64,000 nt of DNA from Hamadaea flava (GCF_024172085.1 NZ_JAMZDZ010000001.1:4464001-4528000); one strand, 5' to 3'. Positions 1 to 8,323 are shown, numbered from the stretch's first letter. The notes: generated by a model from the letters alone, not told the origin. Translations and numbers: made by a program.

Positions 1-1
1 G

Positions 2-178
2 CTTCGCTCGATCGCCGCGGAGTTGCCGAAGGCGTATCACGCGACCACGACCCAGGGCGACGCCACCGTGACCCTCTACGCGGACGCCGGCGATTTCGTG
101 GCCGTCCGCGGGCGCAAGGGCGCCGACCCGGGATCTGTCGTGGTTTCTCTCCTGTCCGGCTGCCGAGAGGCCCAATAA
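2..178 (+). CDS. C-terminal end of an unidentified protein (partial)
   Basis: An open frame enters from the left edge in frame 2 and ends at TAA 176-178, leaving about 58 residues. The fragment contains alternating beta-like stretches (DATVTLYADAGDFVAVRG) and ends in LLSGCREAQ. I do not recognise the family, and the upstream part lies outside the window. It is kept as coding because the frame is open to the edge, is followed by a short intergenic gap, and its third codon positions are mostly G or C. Confidence 0.5.
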   Translation, partial: LRSIAAELPKAYHATTTQGDATVTLYADAGDFVAVRGRKGADPGSVVVSLLSGCREAQ

Positions 179-210
179 CCCGGCTCGGCAGCCAGACTCA
201 GTAGTCAGGC

Positions 211-573
211 TCAGTAGACGAGCGCCTGGACTCCGTCGGCCAGGATCTCCTCGACGAACGTCGCCGCACCGGCGATGCGTACGCCCTCGATGACGTCGGC
301 CTCGGTGATGTTGCGCCGCTGCGCGCACTGCGTGCACAAGGTGACCTGACCACCGGCGACGATGGCGGCGAGCAGATCGTCCAACGGAGCGGAGTGCGGC
401 AGTTCGAACTCCTCGGCCCGGCCCGGCAACGCGTACCAGCTGGACTCGCCGGTCAGCCAGAGGGAGACCTCGGCTCCGGCGGCGAGGGCGGTCGCGGCGA
501 CGGTGAACGCCTGCGCGCACCGTTCCGGGGCGTCGCGACCCGCGGTGACCTTGACGACAAGCTTTCGGCTCAT
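211..573 (-). CDS. DsrE/DsrF-like family protein
   Basis: This 120-residue protein matches the small DsrE/DsrF-like (YchN-type) fold: an N-terminal beta strand with KVTAGRD, a helix rich in Ala, then SLWLTGES, and a Cys-X2-Cys pair (LCTQCAQRRN) near residue 80, where sulfur-carrier relatives have their reactive cysteine. Such proteins act in the cytoplasm and in some lineages transfer sulfur. The substrate here is unknown. It is divergent from the small membrane protein and nitrobindin-like gene, sharing a 15-nt gap that must hold overlapping promoters. The family call is from sequence pattern only; the function is inferred and weak. Confidence 0.75.
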   Translation of the reverse strand: MSRKLVVKVTAGRDAPERCAQAFTVAATALAAGAEVSLWLTGESSWYALPGRAEEFELPHSAPLDDLLAAIVAGGQVTLCTQCAQRRNITEADVIEGVRIAGAATFVEEILADGVQALVY

Positions 574-588
574 ACCTCGCAGCCTAAG

Positions 589-702
589 ATGACAGACGTG
601 GTCACGGAGATCGGGTTCGTGAGTCTGCTGGTGGCGGGCTTCGGCGCGCTCGCCGGCGGCCTCGTCTATGTCGCAGTCAGAATCGCAAGGGGACGCTGGT
701 GA
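589..702 (+). CDS. Small single-span membrane protein
   Basis: A 37-residue frame starts at ATG 589 and ends at TGA 702. The middle (VSLLVAGFGALAGGLVYVAV) is one hydrophobic helix, followed by a short positive tail (RIARGRW), which predicts the C-terminus inside the cell. Its stop overlaps the GTG start of the next gene by the GTGA arrangement, so the two are probably translationally coupled. No function can be assigned. Support is the coupling and a clean single-span composition; the gene is short, so it remains a prediction. Confidence 0.5.
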   Translation: MTDVVTEIGFVSLLVAGFGALAGGLVYVAVRIARGRW

Positions 703-1280
703 GTGAGAATCCGATGCAGCCGCCGTGGCTCAACGCGCCCCCGGTGGAGCCATATCCCTACGAGGACACGCACGACCTGCGCGTCGGCCCCGATCTGCAT
801 TCCGACCTGCTGGGCCTGCTGCCGTTCGTCGGCGAGTGGCGCGGTCGCGGCAAGGGCGGCTATTCGACGATCGAGGACTTCGACTACGCGCAGGAGATCC
901 GGATCAGCCACGACGGCCGGCCGTTCCTGCACTACGAGTCACGGGCCTGGCTGATCGAGGAGGACGGCACGCCGATCCGGCCCGCTTTCCGGGAGGTCGG
1001 CTGGTGGCGGCCGGCGTCCAACGGCGACGAGGTCGAGATGCTCCTGTCCAACCCGACCGGGATCATGGAGCTGTACTTCGGCCAGGCCGAGGCCAACCCG
1101 CCCCGGCTGGACGTGCAGACCGACGCCGTCGTGCGTACGCCGACGGCCAAGGAGGTGCGGGCGGGGCACCGCCTGTTCGGCGTCGTCAACGGCGAGCTGC
1201 TGTACGCGTACGAGATGGCGGCGGTGGGCCAGCCGATGCAGGACCACCTCAGCGCGAGGCTGGTCCGCGTCGGCGGCTGA
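699..1280 (+). CDS. Nitrobindin-like heme-binding beta-barrel protein (FABP family)
   Basis: The 193-residue protein has the nitrobindin/THAP4-C signature: LLPFVGEWRGRGKGGY (the GxWxGxG strand) around residue 45, followed by YAQEIRI, PFLHYESRAW, REVGWWRP and GIMELYFGQ, with a closing strand near LYAYEMAAVG. Family members such as mycobacterial Rv2717c bind ferric heme in a ten-stranded barrel and isomerise peroxynitrite. A His near the C-terminus (MQDHLSARL) is placed where the proximal heme ligand sits in relatives. It is the second gene of a coupled pair with a small membrane protein; the GTG start overlaps that gene's stop. The family call is strong; the biochemical role is from family knowledge. 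Confidence 0.85.
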   Translation: MSENPMQPPWLNAPPVEPYPYEDTHDLRVGPDLHSDLLGLLPFVGEWRGRGKGGYSTIEDFDYAQEIRISHDGRPFLHYESRAWLIEEDGTPIRPAFREVGWWRPASNGDEVEMLLSNPTGIMELYFGQAEANPPRLDVQTDAVVRTPTAKEVRAGHRLFGVVNGELLYAYEMAAVGQPMQDHLSARLVRVGG

Positions 1281-1296
1281 CACCGCCGCCCATCGG

Positions 1297-2313
1297 TCAG
1301 AAGAACGGCCGGATCACCAGGTACGCGAGCACCGAGATGAGGGCGGCGCCGGGGAAGGTCAGGACCCAGGCGGTCACGATGTTCCCGGCGACGCCCCAGC
1401 GGACCGCGGAGAGCTTCTTCGTCGCGCCGACGCCCATGATCGCCGAGGTGATCGTGTGCGTGGTGGAGATCGGCGCGCCCAGCACCAGAGCGTTGTAGTA
1501 GAGCACGCTGCTGGCCACGCTCTCGGCCGCGAACCCTTCGGCCGGGCCCAGGTCGATGATCTTGCGGCCCAGGGTGCGGATGATCCGCCAGCCGCCGGCG
1601 TACGTGCCGAGCGCCAGCACAGTGGCCGACGTGTAGTAGACCCACCAGGGGATGTGGCCCGGGTCCTGCTGGTACCCGCCGGCGTACAGGGCCAGCACGA
1701 TGATGCCCATCGTCTTGGCGGCGTCCTGCATACCGTGGCCGACGGACATCGCGGCGGCCGAGGCGGTCTGCGCCCAGCGGAAACCCCGATTGAGCTTGCC
1801 CGGGTGCCCCTTCCGGAAGATCCACATGACCGCGACCATCACGATCGCGCCGAGGATGAAGCCGACCACCGGGGACAGCACCATCGGGATGACGACCTTC
1901 TCGAGGAGGCCGCTCCAGAGCACCGTGGCGTCGATACCGAACCAGATGCCGATCAGGGTCGCGCCGACGAGGCCGCCGAAAAGCGCGTGCGTCGAGGAGG
2001 ACGGGATCCCGAAGTACCAGGTGAGCAGGTTCCAGCCGATGGCGCCGATGACCCCCGCGAGCACGATGCCCAGGCTGGCCTTGCCGGCGGGCAGGGTCAC
2101 CAGTCCGCTGCCGACGGTCGACGCCACCTTCGCGCCGAAGTGCGTACCGATGAAGTTGCCGAGCGCGGCCACCAGCAGTGCGACGCGCGGGGTGAGCGCG
2201 CGGGTCGACACGCTGGTCGCGATGGCGTTCGCGGCGTCGTGGAAGCCGTTCGTATAGTCGAAGATCATCGCGGCGGCGATCACCGCGGCCACGGCCCAGA
2301 ACATGGCGTCCAA
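1297..2313 (-). CDS. pit: Inorganic phosphate transporter, Pit family
   Basis: This 338-residue protein has about ten hydrophobic segments and the two Pit signature repeats: YTNGFHDAANAIATSVSTRAL near the N-terminus and GAPISTTHTITSAIMGVG near residue 285. It is a proton-coupled low-affinity importer of metal-phosphate in the cytoplasmic membrane. It lies 3 nt after the DUF47 gene (2317-2943) on the same strand, a conserved pairing in which the PhoU-like protein assists the transporter. Convergent with the nitrobindin-like gene. A PHO-box-like direct repeat upstream of the pair suggests phosphate-starvation control. Confidence 0.93.
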   Translation of the reverse strand: MDAMFWAVAAVIAAAMIFDYTNGFHDAANAIATSVSTRALTPRVALLVAALGNFIGTHFGAKVASTVGSGLVTLPAGKASLGIVLAGVIGAIGWNLLTWYFGIPSSSTHALFGGLVGATLIGIWFGIDATVLWSGLLEKVVIPMVLSPVVGFILGAIVMVAVMWIFRKGHPGKLNRGFRWAQTASAAAMSVGHGMQDAAKTMGIIVLALYAGGYQQDPGHIPWWVYYTSATVLALGTYAGGWRIIRTLGRKIIDLGPAEGFAAESVASSVLYYNALVLGAPISTTHTITSAIMGVGATKKLSAVRWGVAGNIVTAWVLTFPGAALISVLAYLVIRPFF

Positions 2314-2316
2314 GGC

Positions 2317-2943
2317 TTAGGACTCCTTGACCGCGATGGTCTCGATGGTGTTCGCGACGTGCTCGAAGGCGTCGCACGCCTTCTCCAGCTCGTCGGCGAC
2401 CTCCTTCATCTTGAGCACGGTCAGGGCGTCGTACTCGCCGGAGAACAGCCGGACCAGCAGCATCCGGTACGCCCGGTCGCCCTCGTTCTCGAGCCGGTTG
2501 ATCTCGACCCAGTACTCCTGGAGGTTCTTCATGCCCTTGAGCTGCGGCATGGCGTTGGCCGTGATCTTGGCCTGCTGGTCGAGCACGTCGACCAGCTCGT
2601 GCATCTCCCGCGGCAGCGCCGGGAGCTTGGTCAGACCGTAGAGGTAGACCAGGTTGCCGGCCGCCTCGAGATGGTCCATCACGTCGTCCAGGCCCGAGCC
2701 CAGGTTGTAGATGTCCGAGCGGTCGAACGGGGTGATGAAGGTCGAGTTGATCTTGTTGTACAGCTCGTGGGTGATCTGGTCGCTGTCGTGCTCCAGGTCG
2801 CCGAGGCGCTCACTGACCGACTGCACGTCGGCGCCCGGCAGGGCCAGCTCCATGAGCATCTCGGTCCCGTGCATCAGGTTCTGCGCGGCTCGGCTGAAGA
2901 AGTCGTAGAAGGCCGCGTCCTGCGGGCGAAGGGAGAACTTCAC
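2317..2943 (-). CDS. DUF47 PhoU-like Pit accessory protein
   Basis: The 208-residue protein is all-helical, with the DUF47 pattern: LRPQDAAFYDFFSRAAQN at the start, LEHDSDQITHELYNKINSTFITPFDRSDIYNL around residues 75-105, and ENEGDRAYR near 155. The acidic E/D-rich helices resemble the metal-binding helices of PhoU. Family members are cytoplasmic and found beside Pit transporters, whose activity they modulate. It is the first gene of the two-gene operon with pit. The start ATG at 2943 is followed by the standard MKFSLRPQD beginning of the family. Confidence 0.9.
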   Translation of the reverse strand: MKFSLRPQDAAFYDFFSRAAQNLMHGTEMLMELALPGADVQSVSERLGDLEHDSDQITHELYNKINSTFITPFDRSDIYNLGSGLDDVMDHLEAAGNLVYLYGLTKLPALPREMHELVDVLDQQAKITANAMPQLKGMKNLQEYWVEINRLENEGDRAYRMLLVRLFSGEYDALTVLKMKEVADELEKACDAFEHVANTIETIAVKES

Positions 2944-3017
2944 GGCACAACCTCATCTGTCGTAGATGGACTATCCGGCGGCGGAACGGCAACCGCGATG
3001 ATCGGGTTTCGGGCCGA

Positions 3018-3104
3018 ATACTAGGGTGCTTCACGTCTTCGTCAACGGCAGGTCACCCGATGCCACCTTTGATTCATTTGGTGTTCACCCACTGTTCACC
3101 TCGG
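3018..3104 (-). promoter_or_regulatory. PHO-box-like direct repeats and promoter of the DUF47-pit operon
   Basis: Two exact-phase 11-nt units, GTTCACCCACT (3083-3093) and GTTCACCTCGG (3094-3104), match the direct-repeat unit of actinomycete PhoP boxes. Weaker units in the same 11-nt phase are ATTCATTTGGT (3072-3082) and TGCCACCTTTG (3061-3071). On the minus strand a -10-like TAGTAT lies at 3018-3023, downstream of the repeats and about 75 nt before the DUF47 start. The rightmost unit runs past the PPK2 stop codon into that gene. PhoP control is an inference from the motif. Confidence 0.55.
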
Positions 3105-3978
3105 GCTGCGTTACCAATCGGCCACGTTCGACATCTGGGTCGAAATCGGCTGGCGGGTACGCGGGACTCAGCTCACGCAGTTTCTCCAGCAGGAGATTCG
3201 CCACAGCCCAGTCGCGGTACCACTTGCGGTCGGCGGGGACGACGTACCAGGGTGCGTCGTCGCTGTCGCATTTGCCCAGCGCATCGGCATAGGCGTCCTG
3301 GTACGCCGGCCACAGCGCGCGCTCGTCGATGTCGCCGGAGTCGTACTTCCAGTACTTCGTGGGGTCGTCGAGCCGGTCCAGCAACCGCTGCTTCTGCTCC
3401 GCCGGGGAGATGTGCAGCATGACCTTCACCACAGCGCAGCCGTCCGCGACGAGCTTCCGCTCGAAGCGGTTGATCTTGGCGTACCGGGCTCGCCAGGTGC
3501 GCGGCGGCACCAGGTTGTGCACCCGTACCACCAGGACGTCTTCGTAGTGCGACCGGTTGAACACGCCGATCATGCCCGCACCGGGCAGCCCACGCTCGAT
3601 CCGCCAGAGGAAGTCGTGGGCCAGCTCCTCCTCGGTCGGCTTGCCGAACGCGACGATGTGTACGCCCTGCGGGTTGAACTCGCCGACGACCTTCTTGATC
3701 GTCCCGTCCTTGCCGCCGCAGTCCATCGCCTGCAGCAGGAGCAGCAGCCGCTGCCGGGATGCGCCGGTCTTCGCCTGCGCGAACAGCTTCTCCTGCCAGG
3801 CGAACAGCTCCGCGCCGAGGATGGGCAGCTGCGCCCGCGCCCAGGTCTTGGGGTCCTTGCCCGCCGACCTGGGCAGGCCGGGCGTACCGCGCGGGTCGAT
3901 CGCGCGGAGGTCCACAGCACCCGGCGGGACCCTCAGCAGTTCGCTCAACCGGCGTGTCATGTCCAGATCATCACGCAT
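3085..3978 (-). CDS. ppk2: Polyphosphate kinase 2 family protein
   Basis: The 297-residue protein is a single-domain PPK2: Walker A loop MDCGGKDGTIKKVVGEF around residue 88, a lid region with KPTEEELAHDFLWRIERGLPGAG, Walker B IGVFNRSHYEDVLVVRVH near 145, and a C-terminal block DAPWYVVPADRKWYRDWAV. PPK2 enzymes move phosphate between polyphosphate and nucleotides in the cytoplasm. The Walker A Asp-x-Gly-Gly-Lys-Asp pattern is that of active members. A second possible start is the Met at residue 7. It stands next to the phosphate-transport operon, which fits a phosphate-storage role; which nucleotide is used cannot be read from the sequence. Confidence 0.92.
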   Translation of the reverse strand: MRDDLDMTRRLSELLRVPPGAVDLRAIDPRGTPGLPRSAGKDPKTWARAQLPILGAELFAWQEKLFAQAKTGASRQRLLLLLQAMDCGGKDGTIKKVVGEFNPQGVHIVAFGKPTEEELAHDFLWRIERGLPGAGMIGVFNRSHYEDVLVVRVHNLVPPRTWRARYAKINRFERKLVADGCAVVKVMLHISPAEQKQRLLDRLDDPTKYWKYDSGDIDERALWPAYQDAYADALGKCDSDDAPWYVVPADRKWYRDWAVANLLLEKLRELSPAYPPADFDPDVERGRLVTQPEVNSG

Positions 3979-4007
3979 TCGTCACCAGCGTGCCGGGTTT
4001 TGCGAAG

Positions 4008-4607
4008 TTATGCCTGGTCGTGTGGGTCGGCCGCTAAGTCCACCGGTGCCCAGGCGACGACCTTGTCCAGCCATTGCCGGTACACCGAGGCGAACGGCTC
4101 GCTGCCGTCGGCGAGCGCCCGCTGCAGATACCGTGCGGCCGCCCAGGCCTGCTCGACCAGCCCGGCCGGGTACGCGAACCGCTGCCGATGCTCGTCGAAC
4201 TCGTCGGTGTCGACGAGGAGCACCACGCCGGACTCCCGGCGTCGCTTGACGTCGAGGTCGAGGTCGGCGAGCAGGACGCGGTCGGCGATCCACTCCGCGG
4301 GGGTGGTGATGTCGCAGTAGATCTCGCTGCCCTGCGGCGGCGGATTGAACATCGCCGTCCACCAGGCGTCCTCCGGGACCAGCAGGACCCAGGGCCGCTC
4401 GTGCCGGATGCCGCTGTCGGACACCGTCCCCGGCAGTACGCCGAGCCACCGGCCGTAGTCGTCGGAGCCGAGCAGGACGGCGGGATAGCCGCGGTGAGGT
4501 GTGCCGTCGAACTTGGTGATCTCCACCCGGACGCGGTCGCCCATATGCGCGACCGCCACGGGAAGGTGGCGATCGTCCGGCAGCGGCGCCTGGTGCTGCT
4601 CGTCCAT
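4008..4607 (-). CDS. DUF402 domain protein (FomD-like)
   Basis: The 199-residue protein has the DUF402 barrel: VRVEITKFDGTPHRGYPAVLLG, GRWLGVLPG, then the core WWTAMFNPPPQGSEIYCDITTPAEW and LLADLDLDVKRRRESGVVLLVDTDEFDEH. Conserved Asp and Glu residues in DLDLDV and DTDEFDEH match the divalent-metal site of FomD-type nucleotide phosphohydrolases. The C-terminal helix (LVEQAWAAARYLQRAL) is also typical. The physiological substrate is unknown. The gene stands alone between ppk2 and the divergent helicase gene, whose start is about 125 nt away. Confidence 0.8.
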   Translation of the reverse strand: MDEQHQAPLPDDRHLPVAVAHMGDRVRVEITKFDGTPHRGYPAVLLGSDDYGRWLGVLPGTVSDSGIRHERPWVLLVPEDAWWTAMFNPPPQGSEIYCDITTPAEWIADRVLLADLDLDVKRRRESGVVLLVDTDEFDEHRQRFAYPAGLVEQAWAAARYLQRALADGSEPFASVYRQWLDKVVAWAPVDLAADPHDQA

Positions 4608-4733
4608 CGCCTCCCCATCCTGTCACACGGCGTCACCCCGAGCGCGCCACGCCGATCGGCGATCGAGCGGCCGGTACGCCCACCGCCCGCGTGCGGGGGC
4701 GGAGTTGTCGGCCCGGACCGCTAGGGTCGTGAC

Positions 4734-6797
4734 GTGACCCGACGGAAGGCAGCCACCGCAGAAGAGATCCTGGCCGCCGCGGTCGGCGCGGTCCCCGGCG
4801 GATCAGCCCGTCCCGGCCAGGAGGCGATGACCTCGGCGATCGCCGAGTCCCTGCGGTCCGGGGAGCACCTGCTCGTCCAGGCCGGCACCGGCACCGGAAA
4901 GTCACTGGGCTACCTGTCCCCCGCGTTGACTGTGGACGGTCCGGTCGTCATCTCCACGGCCACCCTCGCCTTGCAGTCTCAGCTGGTCGACCATGATCTG
5001 CCCCGGCTGGCCGAGGCGGTCCGGCCGCTGCTGGGCCGGGAGCCCACCTTCGCCGTCCTCAAGGGCCGCCATCACTACCTGTGTGTCGCGAAGCTGGAGC
5101 ACGCCGGCGACGCCGAGGAGGAGCCGCAGGCCGGGCTGTTCGACGCCACCGTCGCCGAGACGGGCCCGGCGAAGACGAAGACGGTGTGGATCGGCGAGGC
5201 CGGGCGGCTCGGCAAGCAGTTCGACCGGCTGCGCGACTGGGCGGCGAAGACCGACACCGGCGACCGGGACGAACTGGATCCGGGCGTCGACGACGTCATC
5301 TGGCGGCAGGTCAGCATGCCGGCCCGGGAGTGCGTCGGGGCCAGCCGCTGTCCTTACGGGCAGGAGTGCTTCGCCGAGGCGTCTCGCGCCCGCGCCCGCG
5401 AGGCCGACCTGGTCGTGACCAACCACTCGCTGCTCGCCGTCGACATGATGGCCGGGCGGCAGATCGTTCCGCCGCACAAGCTGCTGATCATCGACGAGGC
5501 ACACGAACTGGCCGACCGGGTCTCCAGCGCGACTCAGGCGGAGATGACCGCCGAGGCGGTCGACCGCACCGCTCGGGCGTCGCGCTCCTACATCGAGCCC
5601 GAGGATCACGCCTCGCTGCAGGAAGCAGCCGACGCGCTGACCCTGGGCCTGGTCGAAACCCCTGCCGGCCGGCTGCAGAGCGGCCTGCCGAACGTGCTGC
5701 ACGAGGCCTGCACGCTGATCGACGGCGCGACCAGCCGGGCGTTGCGGCAGATCGGCGAGGTCAAGGCCGACGACCCCGACCCCGTCCGCAAACAGCAGGC
5801 GAAGGCGACCCTGACCGAGTTGAACGCCACGGCGCAACGACTGCTCGCGGCGGCCGACTACGACGTGGCCTGGGTCGAGCACGAGCCCCGCCGGGCGCTG
5901 GTCGTCGCGCCGCTGTCGGTGGCGGGCCTGCTGGCCGAGAAGCTCTACGAGGAGCGCACGGTCGTGGCCACCTCCGCCACGCTGACCCTGGGCGGCACGT
6001 TCGAACCGGTCGCCCGGTCGCTGGGGCTGATCGCGAAGACGCCGCCGGCGCCGGACGCCGCGGCCAAGGCACCGGTCGGCACGCTGCCGCCGAAGACGGA
6101 GAAGCCCCCGGCCGAGCACAATGAGCTGCCCTGGACCTCGCTCGACGTGGGCTCCCCGTTCGACTACGCCAAGCAGGGCATCCTCTACGTCGCGGCGCAT
6201 CTGCCCCGACCGGCCGCGTCCGGTCTGCCCGACGCGGCCGCCGAGGAGTTGCTGGCCCTGATCGAGGCGCTCGGCGGGCGTACGCTCGGGCTGTTCAGCT
6301 CTCGGCGAGCCGCCCAGCAGGCCGCCGAACTGGTCCGCATGAAGACGGACTACACCGTGTTCCTGCAGGGCGACGAGGCGCTGCCGCTGCTGGTCCGCAA
6401 GTTCCGGGCCGACAAGGCCAGCTGCCTGTTCGGCGTGATGTCGCTCTGGCAGGGCGTGGACGTGCCCGGCGACGCCTGCCAGCTCGTCGTGATCGACCGA
6501 CTGCCGTTCCCGCGCCCGGACGAGCCGCTCGCGGCGGCCCGGAGCGCGGCGGTGGACGACGTGGGCGGCTCCGGCTTCGCCTCGGTCAGCGTCCCGATCG
6601 CCGCCGTACGCCTGGCGCAGGGTGTCGGTCGGCTCATCCGGTCCACCTCGGACAAGGGCGTGGTGGCGGTGCTGGACTCCCGGCTGGAGACGGCCCGGGG
6701 CTACGGCGCCTTCCTGCGTAAGAGCCTGCCGCCGTTCTGGTACACGACCAAGCGGGATGTCGCCCTCGCCGCCCTCAAGCGCCTGGGCGCCAACTAG
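4734..6797 (+). CDS. dinG: ATP-dependent helicase, DinG/XPD family
   Basis: A 687-residue superfamily 2 helicase. Walker A is VQAGTGTGKSLGY (Lys about 56), the DEAH box IIDEAHELADRV is near residue 253, and the C-terminal motifs include TVVATSATLTLGG, GLFSSRRAAQQAAE, LFGVMSLWQGVDVPG and RLAQGVGRLIRS. Between motifs Ia and II are four cysteines, one in HHYLCVAKL and three in the ECVGASRCPYGQECF block, as needed for the XPD-type iron-sulfur cluster. Such enzymes unwind DNA 5' to 3' and act in repair or on R-loops and G-quadruplexes. The GTG start at 4734 gives the usual length for actinobacterial members. Confidence 0.93.
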   Translation: MTRRKAATAEEILAAAVGAVPGGSARPGQEAMTSAIAESLRSGEHLLVQAGTGTGKSLGYLSPALTVDGPVVISTATLALQSQLVDHDLPRLAEAVRPLLGREPTFAVLKGRHHYLCVAKLEHAGDAEEEPQAGLFDATVAETGPAKTKTVWIGEAGRLGKQFDRLRDWAAKTDTGDRDELDPGVDDVIWRQVSMPARECVGASRCPYGQECFAEASRARAREADLVVTNHSLLAVDMMAGRQIVPPHKLLIIDEAHELADRVSSATQAEMTAEAVDRTARASRSYIEPEDHASLQEAADALTLGLVETPAGRLQSGLPNVLHEACTLIDGATSRALRQIGEVKADDPDPVRKQQAKATLTELNATAQRLLAAADYDVAWVEHEPRRALVVAPLSVAGLLAEKLYEERTVVATSATLTLGGTFEPVARSLGLIAKTPPAPDAAAKAPVGTLPPKTEKPPAEHNELPWTSLDVGSPFDYAKQGILYVAAHLPRPAASGLPDAAAEELLALIEALGGRTLGLFSSRRAAQQAAELVRMKTDYTVFLQGDEALPLLVRKFRADKASCLFGVMSLWQGVDVPGDACQLVVIDRLPFPRPDEPLAAARSAAVDDVGGSGFASVSVPIAAVRLAQGVGRLIRSTSDKGVVAVLDSRLETARGYGAFLRKSLPPFWYTTKRDVALAALKRLGAN

Positions 6798-6801
6798 CCG
6801 G

Positions 6802-7938
6802 CTACCTCTGGAGGTAGGGGTCGCGGCCGGGAGCCCGCACCGCGGCGGTCGCGGCCTCCACCGCCTCCGCCGCCGGACCGTCCACAAGGTAGACCCGAGT
6901 CGTCGCGTTCCCGCGTGAGCGCAGCAGGCCGATCCGGCTCAACGCCTGAATGTCGCGGATGGCCTGGTCACGGCTGAGATCCTCGTCCTGCTGATAGGTC
7001 GTACGCCGAAGCTCGCCGACGGCCGCGGCGTACAGCGCGGAGACCACGCGCTCGGGCAGTCCGTGCTGGCCGGCGAGCTGCGCCATGTCCTCCCAGATCT
7101 TCACCGTCCACTGGTACCGCCGCTGGACGCGTTGCGCCTGCCGGTGGTGCGCGCTCAGGACGAAGCGCAGCCAGGTGTGGGCGTCGCGCTCCGGTTGGAA
7201 GGTGCCGTCCTGCGTCGTACGCAGCGCTTCGTAGTACTGGACGGTGTGGACCTGTTCGCCGAGCCACTCCTCGATCGACGAGAACTCTGCGGAGAGTTCG
7301 CCCGCCCGAGTGAGCACCAAGGTGTGCAGCGCTCGCGCCATGCGGCCGTTGCCGTCTCGCCATGGGTGGACGCAGACCAGGTTCAAGTGGGCCATGGCGG
7401 CGCGCGCATAGGCCGGCGCGTCCAGGTCGCCCTCGCGCAGCCAGCCGACCAGCTCGTCCATGAGCCCGGGCACCCGATCGGCGTCCGGCCCGGTGTACGC
7501 GGGCTCCAGCGGGTCCGCGCTGGTGACGTAGATGCCGCCGGCCCGATACCGCCCCGGCCACTTCGCGGGCTGGTACTTCGTGATCATGAAGTGCAGCGTG
7601 GACAGCAGCGTCTCGGAGTACGCGAAGAACGGCAGCGTCGGAGCCTGCCGCACGTAGCTCATCGCGTCCCGGTAGCCGATGACCGCTTGTTGGGTCTGCT
7701 CGTTCGCGTCGGCCGACATCGGCGCGTGCTCGACCAGCGCCCGGGCGTCGGAGTCACTGATCGTGATTCGCTCGATCGTGTTGGATCCCTGGATGGCGGC
7801 GGCGAACAGGCTTCGGCGCAGCTGGCCTTCCCACCGGGGCTTCTCCCGGAGGTGCAGTTGGAGGTCGGCGCGCATCGCGTCGAGTTCGCCGAGGACTCGG
7901 CGGTCGTCGCCGTCCAGCGCGGGCATGGCGTACAGCAT
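6802..7938 (-). CDS. Fic domain protein with N-terminal inhibitory helix and C-terminal helix-turn-helix
   Basis: The 378-residue protein carries the Fic motif HPWRDGNGRMAR with the catalytic His at about residue 191. An N-terminal SNTIE stretch (Ser52, Glu56) matches the (S/T)xxxE inhibitory helix of class II Fic proteins, although the following residue is Arg instead of Gly or Asn. The C-terminal third (REL-type helices, then DIQALSRIGLLRSRGNATTRVYLV) looks like a winged helix. Fic enzymes usually transfer AMP to target proteins. A perfect palindrome lies 7 nt upstream of the start, so the winged helix may bind its own promoter. The target and antitoxin status are unknown; no separate antitoxin gene is seen. 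Confidence 0.88.
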   Translation of the reverse strand: MLYAMPALDGDDRRVLGELDAMRADLQLHLREKPRWEGQLRRSLFAAAIQGSNTIERITISDSDARALVEHAPMSADANEQTQQAVIGYRDAMSYVRQAPTLPFFAYSETLLSTLHFMITKYQPAKWPGRYRAGGIYVTSADPLEPAYTGPDADRVPGLMDELVGWLREGDLDAPAYARAAMAHLNLVCVHPWRDGNGRMARALHTLVLTRAGELSAEFSSIEEWLGEQVHTVQYYEALRTTQDGTFQPERDAHTWLRFVLSAHHRQAQRVQRRYQWTVKIWEDMAQLAGQHGLPERVVSALYAAAVGELRRTTYQQDEDLSRDQAIRDIQALSRIGLLRSRGNATTRVYLVDGPAAEAVEAATAAVRAPGRDPYLQR

Positions 7939-7944
7939 GCCTCA

Positions 7945-7965
7945 ATGCTACAGCAGTAGTAGCAT
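7945..7965. promoter_or_regulatory. Perfect inverted repeat before the Fic gene (candidate operator)
   Basis: ATGCTAC (7945-7951) and GTAGCAT (7959-7965) are exact reverse complements separated by 7 nt. The repeat lies 7 nt upstream of the Fic start codon, where a bound protein would block the promoter or early transcription. The binding protein is not known; autoregulation by the Fic protein's winged helix is one possibility. Confidence 0.55.
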
Positions 7966-7984
7966 AACCGTGGAAGGGTGAGTG

Positions 7985-8323
7985 TCAGAGGTAGAGGCCG
8001 GTGCCGTTCTCCTCGATCCGGGTCGCCGCCACGGCGTGGATGTCACGCTCCCGGAGCAGGATGTAGTCCCGGCCGTGCAACTCGACCTCCGAGCGGTCGT
8101 CCGGGTCGAACAGGACGCGGTCGCCGGTCACGATCGAGCGGACGTTAGGGCCGACCGCGACGGCGGTCGCCCAGGCGAGCCGGTGCGCGACCGACGCGGT
8201 AGCGGGGATGACGATGCCGGCGGCCGAGAGGCGCTCGCCGTCACCGGTTTCGAGACGGACCAGAACCCGGTCCAGCAGGAGGCGAATGGGAAGGCCGGAG
8301 TCGGGCTGACTTGCTGCGGTCAC
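7985..8323 (-). CDS. GroES-like co-chaperonin family protein
   Basis: The 112-residue protein aligns in order with Cpn10: IRLLLDRVLVRLETGDGERLSAAGIVIP corresponds to the LxDRVLV and mobile-loop region, followed by VGPNVRSIVTGDRVLF and GRDYILLRERDIHAV. It differs from canonical GroES in having a non-standard mobile loop (SAAGIVIPATASVAHR) and an extended C-terminus (AATRIEENGTGLYL). No groEL is adjacent; the groEL in this window is 17 kb away. It may be a divergent paralogue with its own partner or a scaffold-like protein. Confidence 0.8.
   Translation of the reverse strand: MTAASQPDSGLPIRLLLDRVLVRLETGDGERLSAAGIVIPATASVAHRLAWATAVAVGPNVRSIVTGDRVLFDPDDRSEVELHGRDYILLRERDIHAVAATRIEENGTGLYL

Noticed and set aside
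932..2377. Long open frame antisense to the pit gene
   Set aside because: It lies over the well-supported pit gene and shows Arg/Gly-rich composition typical of a GC-rich shadow frame.
4902..6887. 661-codon frame antisense to the helicase
   Set aside because: No domain pattern; helicase motifs on the other strand are complete.
7760..7800. Possible loss of the inhibitory glutamate in the Fic protein (Gln50)
   Set aside because: Realignment on SNTIE shows that Ser52 and Glu56 fit the motif, so the glutamate is present.
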